DNA from: Mytilus galloprovincialis
Taxonomy: Eukaryota; Mollusca; Bivalvia; Mytilida; Mytilidae
Assembly: GCF_965363235.1 (NCBI RefSeq)
Contig: NC_134845.1
Location: 31,808,524 to 31,872,523, forward strand
Length of the DNA: 64,000 nt
Direction of reading: 5' to 3'
How positions within the stretch are numbered: position 1 is the first letter of the stretch; every line of letters begins with the position of its first letter. This document shows positions 1 through 10,840 of the stretch, piece after piece. Position numbers and translations under genes: made by a program. The notes below the pieces were generated by a model. That model was given only the letters and a program-made list of their open reading frames with translations, made no database searches and had not been told where the DNA came from.

Positions 1-237
1 AATTAGAGAAACTTAATTAACACTTTTAAATCATCATAATGTGTTTATTCAGATATATGTGTGTGTATGATATACAAGTCATAGATTACACATTTTGGTG
101 TTTGATATTTAATGCTCAGTTTTTTTTTTTTGAAGTTTTGCAACTCTTTGATTTTGTTGTTAAAAGGATCGAAACAACTTTCTAGTTACAGTATATATTT
201 TATTCACATGGTTACAATCTTAAATATAAATAAGAGG

Positions 238-297
238 ATAGTGTGTGTGTGTGTGTGTGTGAGGCAACTCTCCATCCTAGACACAATATATATATAT
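238..297. repeat. (TG)n and (TA)n simple repeats
   Basis: A GT/TG run at about 240-261 is followed by a short TA run at 288-297. They flank the start of a dispersed mussel-type repeat copy. No gene is visible in 1-237, which is AT-rich single-copy-looking DNA with a T9-10 run near 120. Confidence 0.8.
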
Positions 298-350
298 AAA
301 AGTTAACAAGTATACGTCTGAGTACGGCCTTTAACAGGGAGCCTTGTCTC
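262..350 (+). repeat. dispersed repeat B, partial copy
   Basis: The segment GGCAACTCTCCATCCTAGAC followed by a CGGCCTTTAACAGGGAGCC-like block recurs at 6388-6485 and 19285-19365. It shares the CAACTCTCCA core with repeat A read in the opposite direction, so A and B are probably subfamilies of one non-autonomous element. Family identity is inferred from copies inside this window. Confidence 0.6.
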
Positions 351-511
351 AAACCGAACAAGAAGTTTTTATTTCAGCTTGAATTTTAACATTTATAGGA
401 AATACCGATATCAGTTGTTATCAAATTTCCAATTTTTTTTCAGCACAAGTTGCCCATGAAATCATGTTGATGCAAAGTTTTATAAAAAAAAAACAACATG
501 TAATCACAAAA

Positions 512-612
512 TGTTGTTGAAGGCCGTATGGTGATCTATAATAGTCGTTAATTTCTGTGTCATCTGGTCTCTTGTGGAGAGTTGCCGTATTGGCAAGCAA
601 ACCACATCTTTT
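512..612 (+). repeat. dispersed repeat A, copy 1
   Basis: It contains TTGTTGAAGGCCGTATGGTG, then TAATTTCTGTGTCATCTGGT, and ends in the GGCAAGCAAACCACATCTTT block. The same ordered blocks occur at 10441-10580, 13931-14073 and 60569-60706 on the + strand and at 40915-41050 on the minus strand. It is likely a SINE-like or other non-autonomous repeat. Bases 613-1204 hold no recognisable feature. Confidence 0.75.
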
Positions 613-1419
613 AAATTTTTTATTGTTATGCTGTTAATTCAAAAAATAAACATATTGTTTGAACATCGAAGTATGTTAACGCAGCTGTAAAACTGTTAAT
701 TTTCGTTGTTTTAAAAATGATGAGAAACAAATTCAGAGGAAATTATCGATAAATTCATCGTAAGGGAGTTTTACAATTACAATCGCTTAAGAAGCAACTA
801 AGAAGAAGTAGTTACTCGTTTTATTCGCATCCACCTTAATACATAACCGATTTGGATTCAGATTCTTAAGAGAATCTTTTATTATATGAAAGTAGGCTCA
901 TCAGACTGAATGGTGATTGCTTCTGAAATCCATGTCTTTTGCCATTTTTGTACAATATCTGCTATATATATGTCCTGCTAAATTTCGTAAAGATATGTTC
1001 AAAAAGAGATGATAAAATATATTTTGACTGATTAGGACATGACGGATAACTTATGTGGTGGGTGAAGCAAGCTGAAAAAAAGTATTCTAATATATATTTT
1101 TCTTTTACAGATACCTTGCACTTGATACGGAAATGGTACAAAGAATCATCATATCTTCAATATAAAATATCTATATTAATGTGTTTGTCTACTTTTAGTT
1201 ATAACTAGAACACACCCGCAAAATCGCGGGCATTAAGAGCTTGGTTGAAAGTATGTAAACTGTTGTGGGATGATTTTTTGTAAAAGATTTTATGTCTGGA
1301 GAATTTCAGAAAAGGTATCAAAAGTCATAGGTACTTGGAGACGGGGCAATTATTTTAAGACCTCTCCCTTTTTTGTTTTTGTTATCTGTTAAATTCCATG
1401 ATTTTCGTGTTTCTGTTAC

Positions 1420-2404
1420 GAGTGAGTGACCCATATTCGCCGCCTTATTCGTTCATTTCCACTTACATCCGACCTACATTCAAATATTTTGGAACTTTTT
1501 ATGAAGGTTTCAGAAGTTTTACTATATGAAAAAATGTTTGATAAAGGAATTATCTTCAAAACATTGGTTAATTTTTCTAAAAATGGAGGAAATCAAATTG
1601 TTCGAGAGGGACACATTTACGCCACAATGTATGATATGACCATCCTCATTATCCTGGTATATAATTAAAACGAAAGTTTGTAATTAATGATTAAGCAAAT
1701 GATACAACTCTAGTCTAAATTCAACAAATAAAGATAGTCGGTAAGATAAATTCGTTACATAGTGTATTAGTCACCTAATACGATATATACGGGGTCAGTA
1801 AATTCCATATGGGGTGAAAGCGAAGAACCCTGTATGGAATTTACTGACCCCATATATATCGTATTAGGTCACTAGCACACTATGTAACGAATTTATCTTA
1901 CCTACTATCTTTATTTGTTGAATTTAGACTAGAGTTGTATCATTTGCAATAATACCACATCTTAATTTTATATCAAAGTGTTGAAGTGCTCAATTTAAAG
2001 AACCTACTTCCATTGGTCTTCACAACTTTAAAAACGAATTTCAACAATAACACTTTAATATCAACAACCTTGATATAACTTTAAACAGAACTTCTAATAC
2101 ATTTATAAAATCAAATAGTGCCAAAGTCATTTCTCCACTACTAACTGTGTATTAAAAAATAAGGCCCGCCTCCCTATTAACCTAATATGGAATGTACACG
2201 GTCTTCACGCGGACGCTTTTAACCAATCATATTCCTAGAAATGTATAGGAGGTTAGATAAAGAGGAATATCGACCGTTCGAACATTACAAACAGTCTTTA
2301 CCATCTATTTAGGCAAGTCCTTGGTAAACGCACACATATTTAAAGTTTTTTTTTTTTTAGCAAAACGGCGAAAATTTGTCCATGGCGAATATGCTCCAAC
2401 CACT
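1420..2404. mobile_element. TIR element nested in Helitron copy 1
   Basis: The left end AGTGAGTGACCCATATTCGC and the reverse complement of the right end (AGTGGTTGGAGCATATTCGC) form imperfect terminal inverted repeats. Sequence on both sides continues the Helitron body shared with copy 2, so the block is an insertion. Its middle is the long palindrome at 1695-1947. The exact ends and any target duplication are uncertain. Confidence 0.5.
1695..1947. repeat. long near-perfect palindrome, arms about 120 bp
   Basis: The left arm starts GCAAATGATACAACTCTAGT and the right arm ends with its reverse complement, ACTAGAGTTGTATCATTTGC. The arms meet around GGGGTGAAAGCGAAGAACCC with only scattered mismatches. 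A diverged relative sits at 21589-21738, and the sequence downstream is also shared (TATTCCTAGAAATG block near 2230 and 22070). Confidence 0.85.
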
Positions 2405-3012
2405 CTATATTATATTATAAATAAAGTGTATTAGCTTTTAACTATCAATTCCAAGTTTCTTCTCCACGGCGATCACGGCTATATTATATAGAGACTCTCT
2501 ATACATAATCATTGGAGTATAATCATAGTATACATGAAGAATAACTCGAAAATAATTGTCAATTATGAAAATTATGTTTATAAGTTTAAAACCTGAAGTC
2601 TTGGTATGACTTAAAAGTCGGTCTGATGACAAAAACAATAGTACGGTAAACGAATGCTTTGTTTTACCGTTTTTCTCACAAATTAATCAAAACTGAACAA
2701 TCATAAGAATGGATGACAAATGCGACTATGCATGGTACCTAGAGAACACAGAGGCATGATGATTAATTCATTGTGGGAGGAGGAGAAGTGATACACAAAA
2801 TGAGGTCTTCTCTTTTAATAGTATAGATTTTAAAGATTGCGGAAGTGCCTGTAGAGAACCAAACACCTTCAGCAGGAAAACTTACAATCCTAGTCAAATA
2901 AGATAGGAGTCAAATACATTTGCACTGCTAGACAAAAGGATATCGTTTGGAGGTAGGGGAATCAGATCCCGAATCCTTCTTATTGCTTTGTCAAATTCCC
3001 GTATCCTGCTTA

Positions 3013-3306
3013 TTACTGTAATAATAACGTGTGAAATTTCACTTGTCCCGCCCGACTTCGTCTCTCGTTTTCAAGCTTAATAATACGACTTTTGCGAGTG
3101 ATGCTTAGACCGCAATGAGACACACAGATAAGCTTCACGACAGGGTTATAATCAGAAGCGCTGTAAGTCCGTTGATGAAGTTTGTCCAGCGAATACTTCG
3201 TGAATCTGTAAAATGTTTTTAAAAGTACTTCCATAACACTCATTATTATTTCTGATCCATGATTGAGGTTTTCCGCTCGCACTTCTACAACAACACCGCC
3301 AGTCAT
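3013..3306 (-). other. unassigned 97-codon reading frame, doubtful gene
   Basis: A minus-strand frame starts with a real ATG at 3306 (MTGGVVVEVRAENLNHG...). It is less AT-rich than its surroundings and lies between Helitron copy 1 and a LINE 3' end. An internal AG-rich spot after codon ~33 could be a splice site, so it might be a first exon, but no partner exon is evident. I do not recognise the protein. Chance or repeat origin is at least as likely. The rest of 2828-3520 shows nothing recognisable. Confidence 0.15.
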
Positions 3307-3522
3307 TGCGAAGTATTAGTACAGACAACAACACTCACTATACCTTGCCCATCAAATATTAAAAGTTGATATTCGGCATCGGTATTATAAATGTACCATT
3401 ACAATCTACCTTATAATGTTACACCAAATCTGCTTCCTTAACTTTTTTCCTATCGCAATTATAAGGCGAGTGACATTTTAAAAAACAATTTTAATGCACC
3501 CAACCAACATTCGACTAACGAA

Positions 3523-3557
3523 TTAATACAATACAATACAATACAATACAATACAAT
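3523..3557. repeat. (AATAC)n microsatellite, LINE tail
   Basis: Seven tandem pentamers abut the 3' end of the minus-strand LINE relic and probably arose from its tail. Confidence 0.85.
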
Positions 3558-4196
3558 ATTTTTATTTTCCAAATTAAAGGGCCCATTAAGAGCATAACAT
3601 TGATTACAACATGACATAAACATTACAGAGTGATTAAAGAAACATAAAATAATAATTGAAATTCAAATGCATGAAGAAAGGATCAGTGGTCAAGGGGAGA
3701 TAATTTTGATATATTTTAGAGTATTTAACTAATTTTCTGATTTTCTTAGTTGCAGGCCTTTATCCAGGTATGCACATAAAATAGATAAAAATCTGCTATC
3801 TTCATTAATCATGATCCATGAAAAAAGATCATTTATATTTAAACTATCTAAACTGGGGTATTTTTTTATATAATCAGTGATATCTCTTCTGAGGTTATTG
3901 TAAATTGGGCATTCCAGAAGAAAGTGCATTTCATTTTCAATACAATTTGTATTACAATATAAACATATCCTCTCATGTCGAGGTAATATTTCTTATTTAC
4001 CACATACATTGGTAATTCGTTCATGTCTGTCAGTTTCTATTCTTAAACAGTGATTGCTAAGTCTGTATTTTGTTAACAAATGTTTTTGTGGGTGCTTTAA
4101 ATCTAAATAATTTTCATAGTCAAATGACCTTTTGAATGAAAAATAAGTGTCCAATTTGCCTTGATTCTGTAAATAAAATCTCTCATTTTCTCCCAC
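3523..4196 (-). pseudogene. non-LTR (LINE-like) retroelement 3' end, decayed
   Basis: On the minus strand two adjoining in-frame segments (4196-3993 and 3929-3729) encode the C-terminal end of a LINE-type polyprotein. The tell-tale zinc-knuckle-like stretch is CLYCNTNCIENEMHFLLEC, followed by PIYNNLRRDI. A stop codon (VCGK*) separates the segments and shows it is dead. The element ends at 3523-3557 in an (ATACA)n / (TATTG)n microsatellite preceded by an AATAAA-like motif, as some LINEs end in short tandem tails. Upstream RT domains are absent, as expected of a 5'-truncated copy. The clade is not determined. Confidence 0.7.
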
Positions 4197-4344
4197 ACAA
4201 TGGTTGTATCTAGTTATATTTTATATCATTCGAAAGCTAATTGTCTGTACTTTTATTCTAATTTCTGTTATATTAAGGTCAGAGGTCAATAATGAATATC
4301 TTCAATTCGTAAGAATTAATCCATATTCTCTTAATTTTATCAGT

Positions 4345-4935
4345 AATTTTGTTAGTATCCACATCTGGTTCACGCTACCTCTAGAATACTATAAATTCAG
4401 AAATTATTGCATGCATTTATTATTTTTGTGATTTTGTCATTTTAGGCTAAAATGCAATTTTAACTTTTACGATATTGCGAAGTATCTTCAATTTGTTAAA
4501 TTCATATAGAAAATTTCAAAATGCGAGTTTAAATTATTGCAATTATATTACCCTGTCGTGTTTTCGCAATAACAAACACATCGCAATAATTTCTGAATTT
4601 AAAGTAGGTAGTTTCACTTAAACTTTGAATATCGGCAGTGATTGCTGATAAAATTGATGTTAATAATTGAGAAAGAGGTTTTCGTGTATCACTTGCATAC
4701 CCAGCACTGTAAAACGTTGTTTGTAAGGTCACTTGTGTATTTTTGGTATCCAAAAACAGTGAAGGACGATCCTGAACAGTTCTTCATCTTTGGTTGAAAT
4801 TCTAATGGAACATAGAACACATAAGTAACCAGTATTTCTTTTCTGGTAGGTGTCGAAAGCTCAAGGGTATAGGTATGTATATTTTCCAAGTAAATTGTCA
4901 ATACCTTATATTCATGCATGTTTAACCCCACCGCA
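4345..4935 (-). pseudogene. fragment of Penelope-type reverse transcriptase, split by a MITE
   Basis: On the minus strand, 4935-4602 reads EFQPKMKNC and neighbouring residues, matching the upstream part of the element at 55735-57430 (57240-56980, same strand). The homology resumes at about 4391-4345 (TTTGTTAGTATCCAC) after an insertion at 4392-4601. Frameshifts and stops show that it is a relic. No catalytic domain is present in this piece. Confidence 0.65.
4392..4601. mobile_element. about 210-bp MITE inside the RT fragment
   Basis: Terminal inverted repeats TAAATTCAGAAATTATTGCA (left) and CGCAATAATTTCTGAATTTA (right) bound the block. Reverse-transcriptase sequence is continuous across it when compared with 56960-57010. 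It has no coding capacity. The superfamily is not identified. Confidence 0.75.
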
Positions 4936-5059
4936 TTTTTGCGCCTGTCCCAAGTCAGAAGCCTCTGGTCTTTGTTAGTCTTGTATTATTTTAAATTTTA
5001 GTTTCTTGTGTTCAATTTGGAGTTTAGTATGGCGTTCATTATCACTGATCCAGTATATA

Positions 5060-5207
5060 TTTGTTTAGGGGCCAGCTGAAGGACGCCTCCAGGTGCGGAA
5101 ATTTCTCGTTGCATTGAAGACCTGTTGGTGACCTTCTGCTGTTGTCTGCTCTATGGTCGGGTTGTTGTCTCTTTGGCACATTCCCCATTTCCATTCTCAA
5201 TTTTATT
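5060..5207 (+). repeat. dispersed retroelement 3' segment (GGCACATTCCCCATTTCC family)
   Basis: The blocks TGAAGACCTGTTGGTGACC, GTCTGCTCTATGGTCGGGTT and GGCACATTCCCCATTTCC occur in order. A second, shorter copy lies at 46771-46860. From memory this resembles a very common mussel retroelement tail. Confidence 0.6.
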
Positions 5208-5369
5208 GATCAAGTATGAGTATGTAATGAAATTAACACACAAAGACGATGTTGTTTGTGGCTTTATCTTCGAGGGAAACAAAATATATATTATTATGCA
5301 GTTGGGTGCTATGTAAAATTTCGATATTTCATTATTGGTGAAGCATGTGTATACAAAGACATATTGAGT

Positions 5370-5610
5370 TTTTATGTCCCCGCGGAGGGGTATTACGTGT
5401 TGTCCTTGTGCGTCCAGCTCGTCCGTCCATGCAAAAATTAGTTTCTGTTCTCTAACTTGAGTTTACTTCACCCAAATGTTATGAATCTTAATCATAATGC
5501 TTATTACCATAAAACACAGATCAAGTTCGAATTTGAGTTGCGCCACTTTTACCGTTTTAGCAGAGAGCATCATCTGTGTCCCAAGGACATATCCTCCATT
5601 TTTTCAATCA
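5370..5610 (+). repeat. dispersed repeat with CCCCGCGGAGGGG start
   Basis: GC-richer than its surroundings. It begins TATGTCCCCGCGGAGGGG and continues GTGTTGTCCTTGTGCGTCC. It resembles a widespread invertebrate repeat, but there is no second copy in this window, so the boundaries are approximate. Confidence 0.35.
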
Positions 5611-5828
5611 TTATTTGTTATTATATTTTATACACAGCCTTAATCTATTCCGCAATAATAACTAGTTTAAAGCAGGGGTGATCCCAGGTATTCAGAGAGT
5701 ATACCCAGTATTTGTAATATCAATTTCCAGTCATATTTAATAAAAACAACTGCTTGTTAATATGATAATTTTAAAAATGATCAAACATTTGCAAATTCAA
5801 AAACACATGGTTAAGAAAATGTTTTATA

Positions 5829-6385
5829 ACTATTTTGATCTGAGCGTCACTGATGAGTCTTATTTAAACATAACGCGCGTCTGGCGTATTAAATTATAAG
5901 CCTAGTACCTTTGATAACTATTTACACCACTGGGTCCATGCCACTGCTTGTGGACGTTTCGTTTCCGGAGTTATCACCAGGCTGGTAGTCAGCACTTCGG
6001 TGTTGATATGAATATCAAGTATATGGTCATTTTTGTTTTAAATTTCCTGTTGACAAAAGTCTGAATTTTACAAACAAATAATGATTTTCTTATCACAGGT
6101 GTAGACTACTTGAGCCGTAGTTGGCAGAACTTTTAGGAATTTTGGATCCCCAATGTTCTTCAACTTTGTACTTGTTTGGCTCTATAACTATTTTAATCTG
6201 AGCGTCACTGATGATTCTCTTGTAGACGAAACGTGCGTCTGGCGTATAAAATTATAAGCCTGGTACCTTTGATAACTATTTACACCACTGGGTCGATGTC
6301 ACTGCTAGTGAACGTTTCGTCTCCGAGTGTATCACCAGCCAAGTAGTCAGCACTTCGGTGTTGATATGCATTTCAATAAAATAGA
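5829..6385 (+). repeat. repeat C, two tandem monomers of about 357 bp
   Basis: Monomer starts are marked by ATTTTGATCTGAGCGTCACT at about 5833 and a variant 357 bp later at about 6190. Each has a GTCTGGCGTA block (CGCGCGTCTGGCGTA and CGTGCGTCTGGCGTA) and a CACTGGGTC...CAGCACTTCGGTGTTGATAT block. Further copies lie at 6611-6810, 12944-13440 (+) and 10207-10400, 10640-10840 and 37225-37480 (-). Confidence 0.85.
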
Positions 6386-6387
6386 TA

Positions 6388-6610
6388 AAGGAAGATGTGG
6401 TACGAGTGCCAATGAGAGAACTCTCCATCCAAGTTAAAATTTGAAAAGTAAACCATTATAGGTCAAGGTGCGGTCTTTAACACGGACCTGATACTGTCAT
6501 TTCTGTTTAATTTCGTGTTTACAAAATATAAAAAAAGAAGATGTGATATGATTGCCAATGGGACAACTCTCCACAAGAGACAACAATGACACAGAAATTA
6601 ACAACTGCAA
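6388..6610. repeat. repeat A/B copies inserted between repeat C monomers
   Basis: A B-type copy (CTCTCCATCCAAG) at 6388-6485 and an A-type copy in minus orientation (GATTGCCAATGGGACAACTC) at 6530-6606 lie inside the repeat C array. They lengthen the distance to the next C monomer to about 540 bp. Confidence 0.7.
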
Positions 6611-6810
6611 CTGGTCAGTATGATTTTTCGAAATACTAAGGATTTTCTTATCCCAGACAACGATTACCTTAGCCGTAATTGAATTATGGGTCCCCAATGT
6701 TCTTCAACTATTTTCTTGTTCGGCTTTATAGCTATTTTGATCTGAGCGTCACTTGTGAGTCTTATGTAGGCGAAACGCGCAAGCCTGGTACCTTTTATCA
6801 CCATCTTCAC
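6611..6810 (+). repeat. repeat C, third partial monomer
   Basis: It carries the TACTAAGGATTTTCTTATCC block, then TGATCTGAGCGTCACTTGTG and AGGCGAAACGCGC, ending in AAGCCTGGTACC. Part of the usual GTCTGGCGTA spacer is deleted. Bases 6811-7407 downstream are AT-rich with no recognised feature. Confidence 0.75.
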
Positions 6811-7407
6811 TATTCTTTAGTTGGATAACATTTTAGGGGGATTCCTTTTTGTTTGTTTTTTGTAGAAAAAAAAAGAAAGTTATGTTTAAAAAACACAGTA
6901 ATACCAGCTATTTATTGATTAAATAATAAAAAAAAAGTCGAACTTATTTAACTTTTTGAGTCAGGTTGAAACTCTTTCAACAACATGTTCCGAAACCAAT
7001 AGTATGGTTTGTATCCGTCGATTTATCAAATGTTTAAGTATCATTTCAAAGAATAAGAAAAATATTAAAAGGTATATTCTTGTTTAATAATATACTGAGT
7101 TATTTCACAATGTATGTCCAATAATACGTAGTTGTTTTCATTTAACATGACTATGGATTGCTCTTTGAAAATACAGCTGTTTCCCAAACCATGCCACTTT
7201 TGGGCAGAAATTTTATATTTATAGAGATTTTTGTTGTGTTAACCTTCTAGTTATGAGATATTCTTTACCTCCTAGAAACACATCTTGGGAACGTTATCTC
7301 TAACTATGGCATTTCGTAATAAATTATGTCCCAGAATGGAACAAAACAAACAGAAATAATAGGTAAAAATGTAAAAAAAAATGTCTAAAAGGCAAAATAA
7401 TTGAAAT

Positions 7408-7830
7408 ACCTAAAAACAAGTGTCATATTCCTGACTTTGTATAGACATTTTCTTATGTAGAAAACGGTGAAGTGACCTGGATTTATAGTTGGCAAAATCA
7501 CTCACTTGTATTTTTATTACATTTGCAACAAATTTGTCAAAATAATAAAAACTAAATAGCGTATAGACGAAGCACATAGACAAGAAGGATAGACAAGAAT
7601 ACAAACATAGCCAATGCATAATAACACCAATGCGGGATCTTCAACACGGCGAGAAAAAACCAGCACACTGAAGTTGGCTTCAGCTAGCCACTAAAGAAAA
7701 AGAGGAAACGGACGTCCTACTACAACTAACGTAAAACTCCGAAACAAACACATGAACCAAAATTAAAAGAAATACATACAAGATTTACAAAGACCAGAGG
7801 TTCCTGACGCACAATGAAAATCAGTTTAAC
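7408..7830 (-). repeat. dispersed repeat D, long degenerate copy
   Basis: It includes GTGTCATATTCCTGACTTTG (7420-7440) and AGTGACCTGGATTTATAG, which match on the opposite strand the TATAAAACCAGGTTTAATCC and GTCAGGAATATGACAG blocks of the copies near 12010 and 15805-15870. Family D is recognised by those blocks. The outer boundary is uncertain. Confidence 0.5.
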
Positions 7831-10200
7831 AGAAGTCCAAGCCTGGTGTTAGAATTTTTTCAAATGACGGACCAAATCACGAGAGGGTACCTTTCAGAAA
7901 ACAAAACACATCATATCTTCTTCGTGCACACTCAGATGAATTATTGTCACTTAGTCTCATGCAAAACGCTATATTTTGGTATAATGACAGACTTCTTTAT
8001 TGCATTTTGGAGACTATACCAAATTGTTATATATTGAAAGGATTACGAATGAAAAGTGGATTGATCCTTTCATTTTGCGTGTATGATTTTTCAACAGTAC
8101 GTTTACAGAAACTAGAAATTTCACAGTAACTGTAAAAGTTATTTAGCATTGATTTCAATACACTAGATAATCGTATTGACTAAGATTTGTTAATGCCATG
8201 TGATGTTCCTGCTATGAAGTTAGGACTCTGTATACTATTCGAAAAAAAAAGATGGAGACCCGTAGTAATTATTAACGTACGAAAGTCAATCCTTAAAAGA
8301 AAAAAAAAAATCTACTGAAGTGTGTTCACATTTTTATTTAAAAATTAGAATCCAAATGCATTCCCTTGCAAGAATTCGAATTAAAACTTTTTGACAACTG
8401 TGAACAATAAATGTATATACTAGTTAAATATTTTCAATAAAGGTGAAAAAACATCATTATTAATATTTTTAATGTTTTATTTCTTATCAAAACCAAAGAA
8501 ATCAGCAACAATTTATGTACGATCTGTCTTCGCTTAACGTATTGCCTTTCCCTTTTCACTTGTGTTATTATCTATCACGTATTAAAAAAAATGACATTTC
8601 AGAAAACAAATTGTGAAAATAATTACCAACAAAAGATAAAAATAATTAAAATATAGTAATTTTAAAGAAAAATTATGCATGTAAATCGTGTTATCCTGTC
8701 CATTGTTTTTTATGTTGTGTTTTATTTAACTGTTTGTCATTTTATCGTTTTTCCTTTCTTTTTGTCATGTCATTGTCAGCTGGTTTTCGAATTTCCATTG
8801 GTTAGTTTTGCCTAGCCCTGACAGCACAAATTACAACTATGTTTTCCCAGACTAGTGTTTATATACTAGTATATATATATATGTATTAATCAATTCACAT
8901 CCAACGTATTTGGTGTAAACACAGTCTGAGAAACGTATAATCCTGTGGAACACACAATTATAAGTTAATGGTTTCGACAGTATGTAGAATAACTACTGTA
9001 TATATACATAGCAATATATATTTGTTATGTTTTAATAGTTCGAAAATGATAACAATGTAAGTACCGATAGAAACAATATTTGAAAATTTGACTACACTGT
9101 AAATTCAATATCCTTAGAGAATAAATGAATTCATAGTATCAATTAGGTTACAAGGATTGTGATTATTGTATCTTTTAAAGGTGTATTAAATACAGTAAGT
9201 GTGTATTTATAACTAGAAACTTGTTTCATGATATACACCCATAACTTAATCTTGCTTTTATGAAAACAAATTTAATACTGTCGATTATCGCTTACATCTG
9301 ACAAAATGATTAAAATAATAAAGTTGTCATTTGTCTCCAGATATTCTACATACTTATAAAAGTATTGACATCTACCAATAATCTGAATGAATTATGATCT
9401 GCTTATTTATGAAGTAATGTCATGCTAATTTTTTACTCTACTATTGTTCTTTGACATATATCAGAAAACAGATGGCAACGCTTATACTTGCTTTTGGGAA
9501 ACAGGTAAAGTGATTTTTGACGTCACAATGGGAGTAGCGCGTTGTTTTTGAAAAAAAAATGTCATTTATATTTGTCGTGATGTATGGACTTATTTATAAT
9601 TTCAGGACTAAGTATCACAAAAATGAAAGAAACTGTGGGTAAACCGTGTCATAGTTATGTCTCATTCTTTATGGTAAGTATTTATTCGGCCTTTTTATAT
9701 TTTTGATGAGCTTCACTGATAAGTTTTGTTTGTAGTTGAAACGAGCGTCTGGAGTACAACATTGTGCGCATAGTATCATTATAAAATGAATTATTCAATT
9801 ATTTTATTTTTTCCTGGCTGTCTGGACTTGTTTATAATAATTTGACAATTGTTGTTGCTTAAATAAGAGAGTGACACAGTTTCGAAGAATGTACTAGGAG
9901 TGCTAATAAGTTTTTATATGTGGACGGCTGTCAATTCAACATCAGGTAAAGAGTGTAAACCTCTTATAATAAACATATGAGATGTTATAGCAGAGGACAG
10001 GTTATTTTTTATATTAGTAGTTCGAGTACTTTGAGCTCTCTTTCGCACTGGAAACATTTATATTTAAAGGTATAAAGTATTTTTTAACTAGAAATTTGTT
10101 GCAAGGACGCTTCAACGTGCTTGGAGTATGACACTTTACACAATGCATCAGATTTAATGAACGTCACCATTCTGGCCGGACATGACTGCATAATTATACA
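7831..10200. other. AT-rich intergenic DNA, no gene seen
   Basis: The short frames in this stretch have no recognisable domain. A (TA)n run lies near 8870-8882. A decayed repeat C piece lies at 9700-9760 (GATGAGCTTCACTGATAAG, then AACGAGCGTCTGGAGTA). A possible 5' splice site after 9660 (TTTATG|GTAAGT) has no convincing exon attached. Confidence 0.6.
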
Positions 10201-10206
10201 CCCTGT

Positions 10207-10400
10207 AAAGCATAAATAAACTCATCATAGATACCAGGATTACATTTTGTATTTACGCTAGAAGCAGGTTTCGTCTTCAAAAGACTCATCAGTGACACTC
10301 GAATCCAAAAAAAGTTAAATGACAAAATAAAGTACAAAGTTGAAGAGCATTGAGGACCAAAATCCTTAAAAGATTGCCAAATACAGATAAGGTAATCTAT
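10207..10400 (-). repeat. repeat C, minus-strand copy
   Basis: GACTCATCAGTGACACTCGA, ACAAAGTTGAAGAGCATTGA and GGTAATCTATTCCTAAGG are the reverse complements of repeat C blocks, in the expected order. Confidence 0.75.
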
Positions 10401-10440
10401 TCCTAAGGTAGAAAAGCCTTACATTGTCTTATCGGGACCG

Positions 10441-10580
10441 TTTATAACTGACTATGCGGTATGGGCTTTGCTCATTGTTGAAGGCCGTACGGTGACCTAT
10501 AGTTGTTAATGTCTGTGTTATTTTGGTCTTTTGTGGATAGTTGTCTCATTGGCAATCATACCACATCTTCTTTTTTATAT
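10441..10580 (+). repeat. repeat A, copy 2
   Basis: A well preserved copy with ACTATGCGGTATGGGCTTTG, GTTGAAGGCCGTACGGTGAC and GGCAATCATACCACATCTTC. It sits between two minus-strand repeat C pieces. Confidence 0.85.
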
Positions 10581-10639
10581 TAGTATTTCAAAAGTTCAAA
10601 AGTTTTGTAAACAGTTGATTTATAAATATAACCTTATCA

Positions 10640-10840
10640 ATGATAATTTATGTCAGCACTACTTGGCTGGTGATACCCTCGGGGAATTAAAACTCAACAA
10701 GCAGTAGTATAGACCCAGTGGTTGTAAATAAACTCATAATATAGATACCAGGATTAAATTTTGAATTTATGTCAGACTCGCGTTTCGTCCACAGAAGACT
10801 CATCAGCGACACTCGAATTCAAAAAAAATAAAATGTCATA
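10640..10840 (-). repeat. repeat C, second minus-strand piece
   Basis: The blocks GTCAGCACTACTTGGCTGGT and TCGCGTTTCGTCCACAGAAG, then CTCATCAGCGACACTCGA, read as repeat C in reverse. Bases 10841-11960 downstream show only AT-rich DNA, including a short resemblance to a retroelement tail near 11050 (CCCTCTGGTATCTTTCGTCC). Confidence 0.75.

Larger units (their letters stand above)
1205..2827 (-). mobile_element. Helitron-type non-autonomous element, copy 1
   Basis: Read on the minus strand it starts A|TCTATACTATTAAA at 2827, matching the Helitron 5' TC...CTAYTA style. It ends at 1205 with a CCCGCGA-type hairpin (CCCGCGATTTTGCGGG), TGTGTT and CTAG|T. Both termini and a large part of the body match the + strand element at 61018-61917, and both copies sit between A and T, as Helitron insertions do. 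No Rep/helicase ORF is visible, so it is non-autonomous. It is longer than the second copy because a nested element occupies about 1420-2404. Confidence 0.8.
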
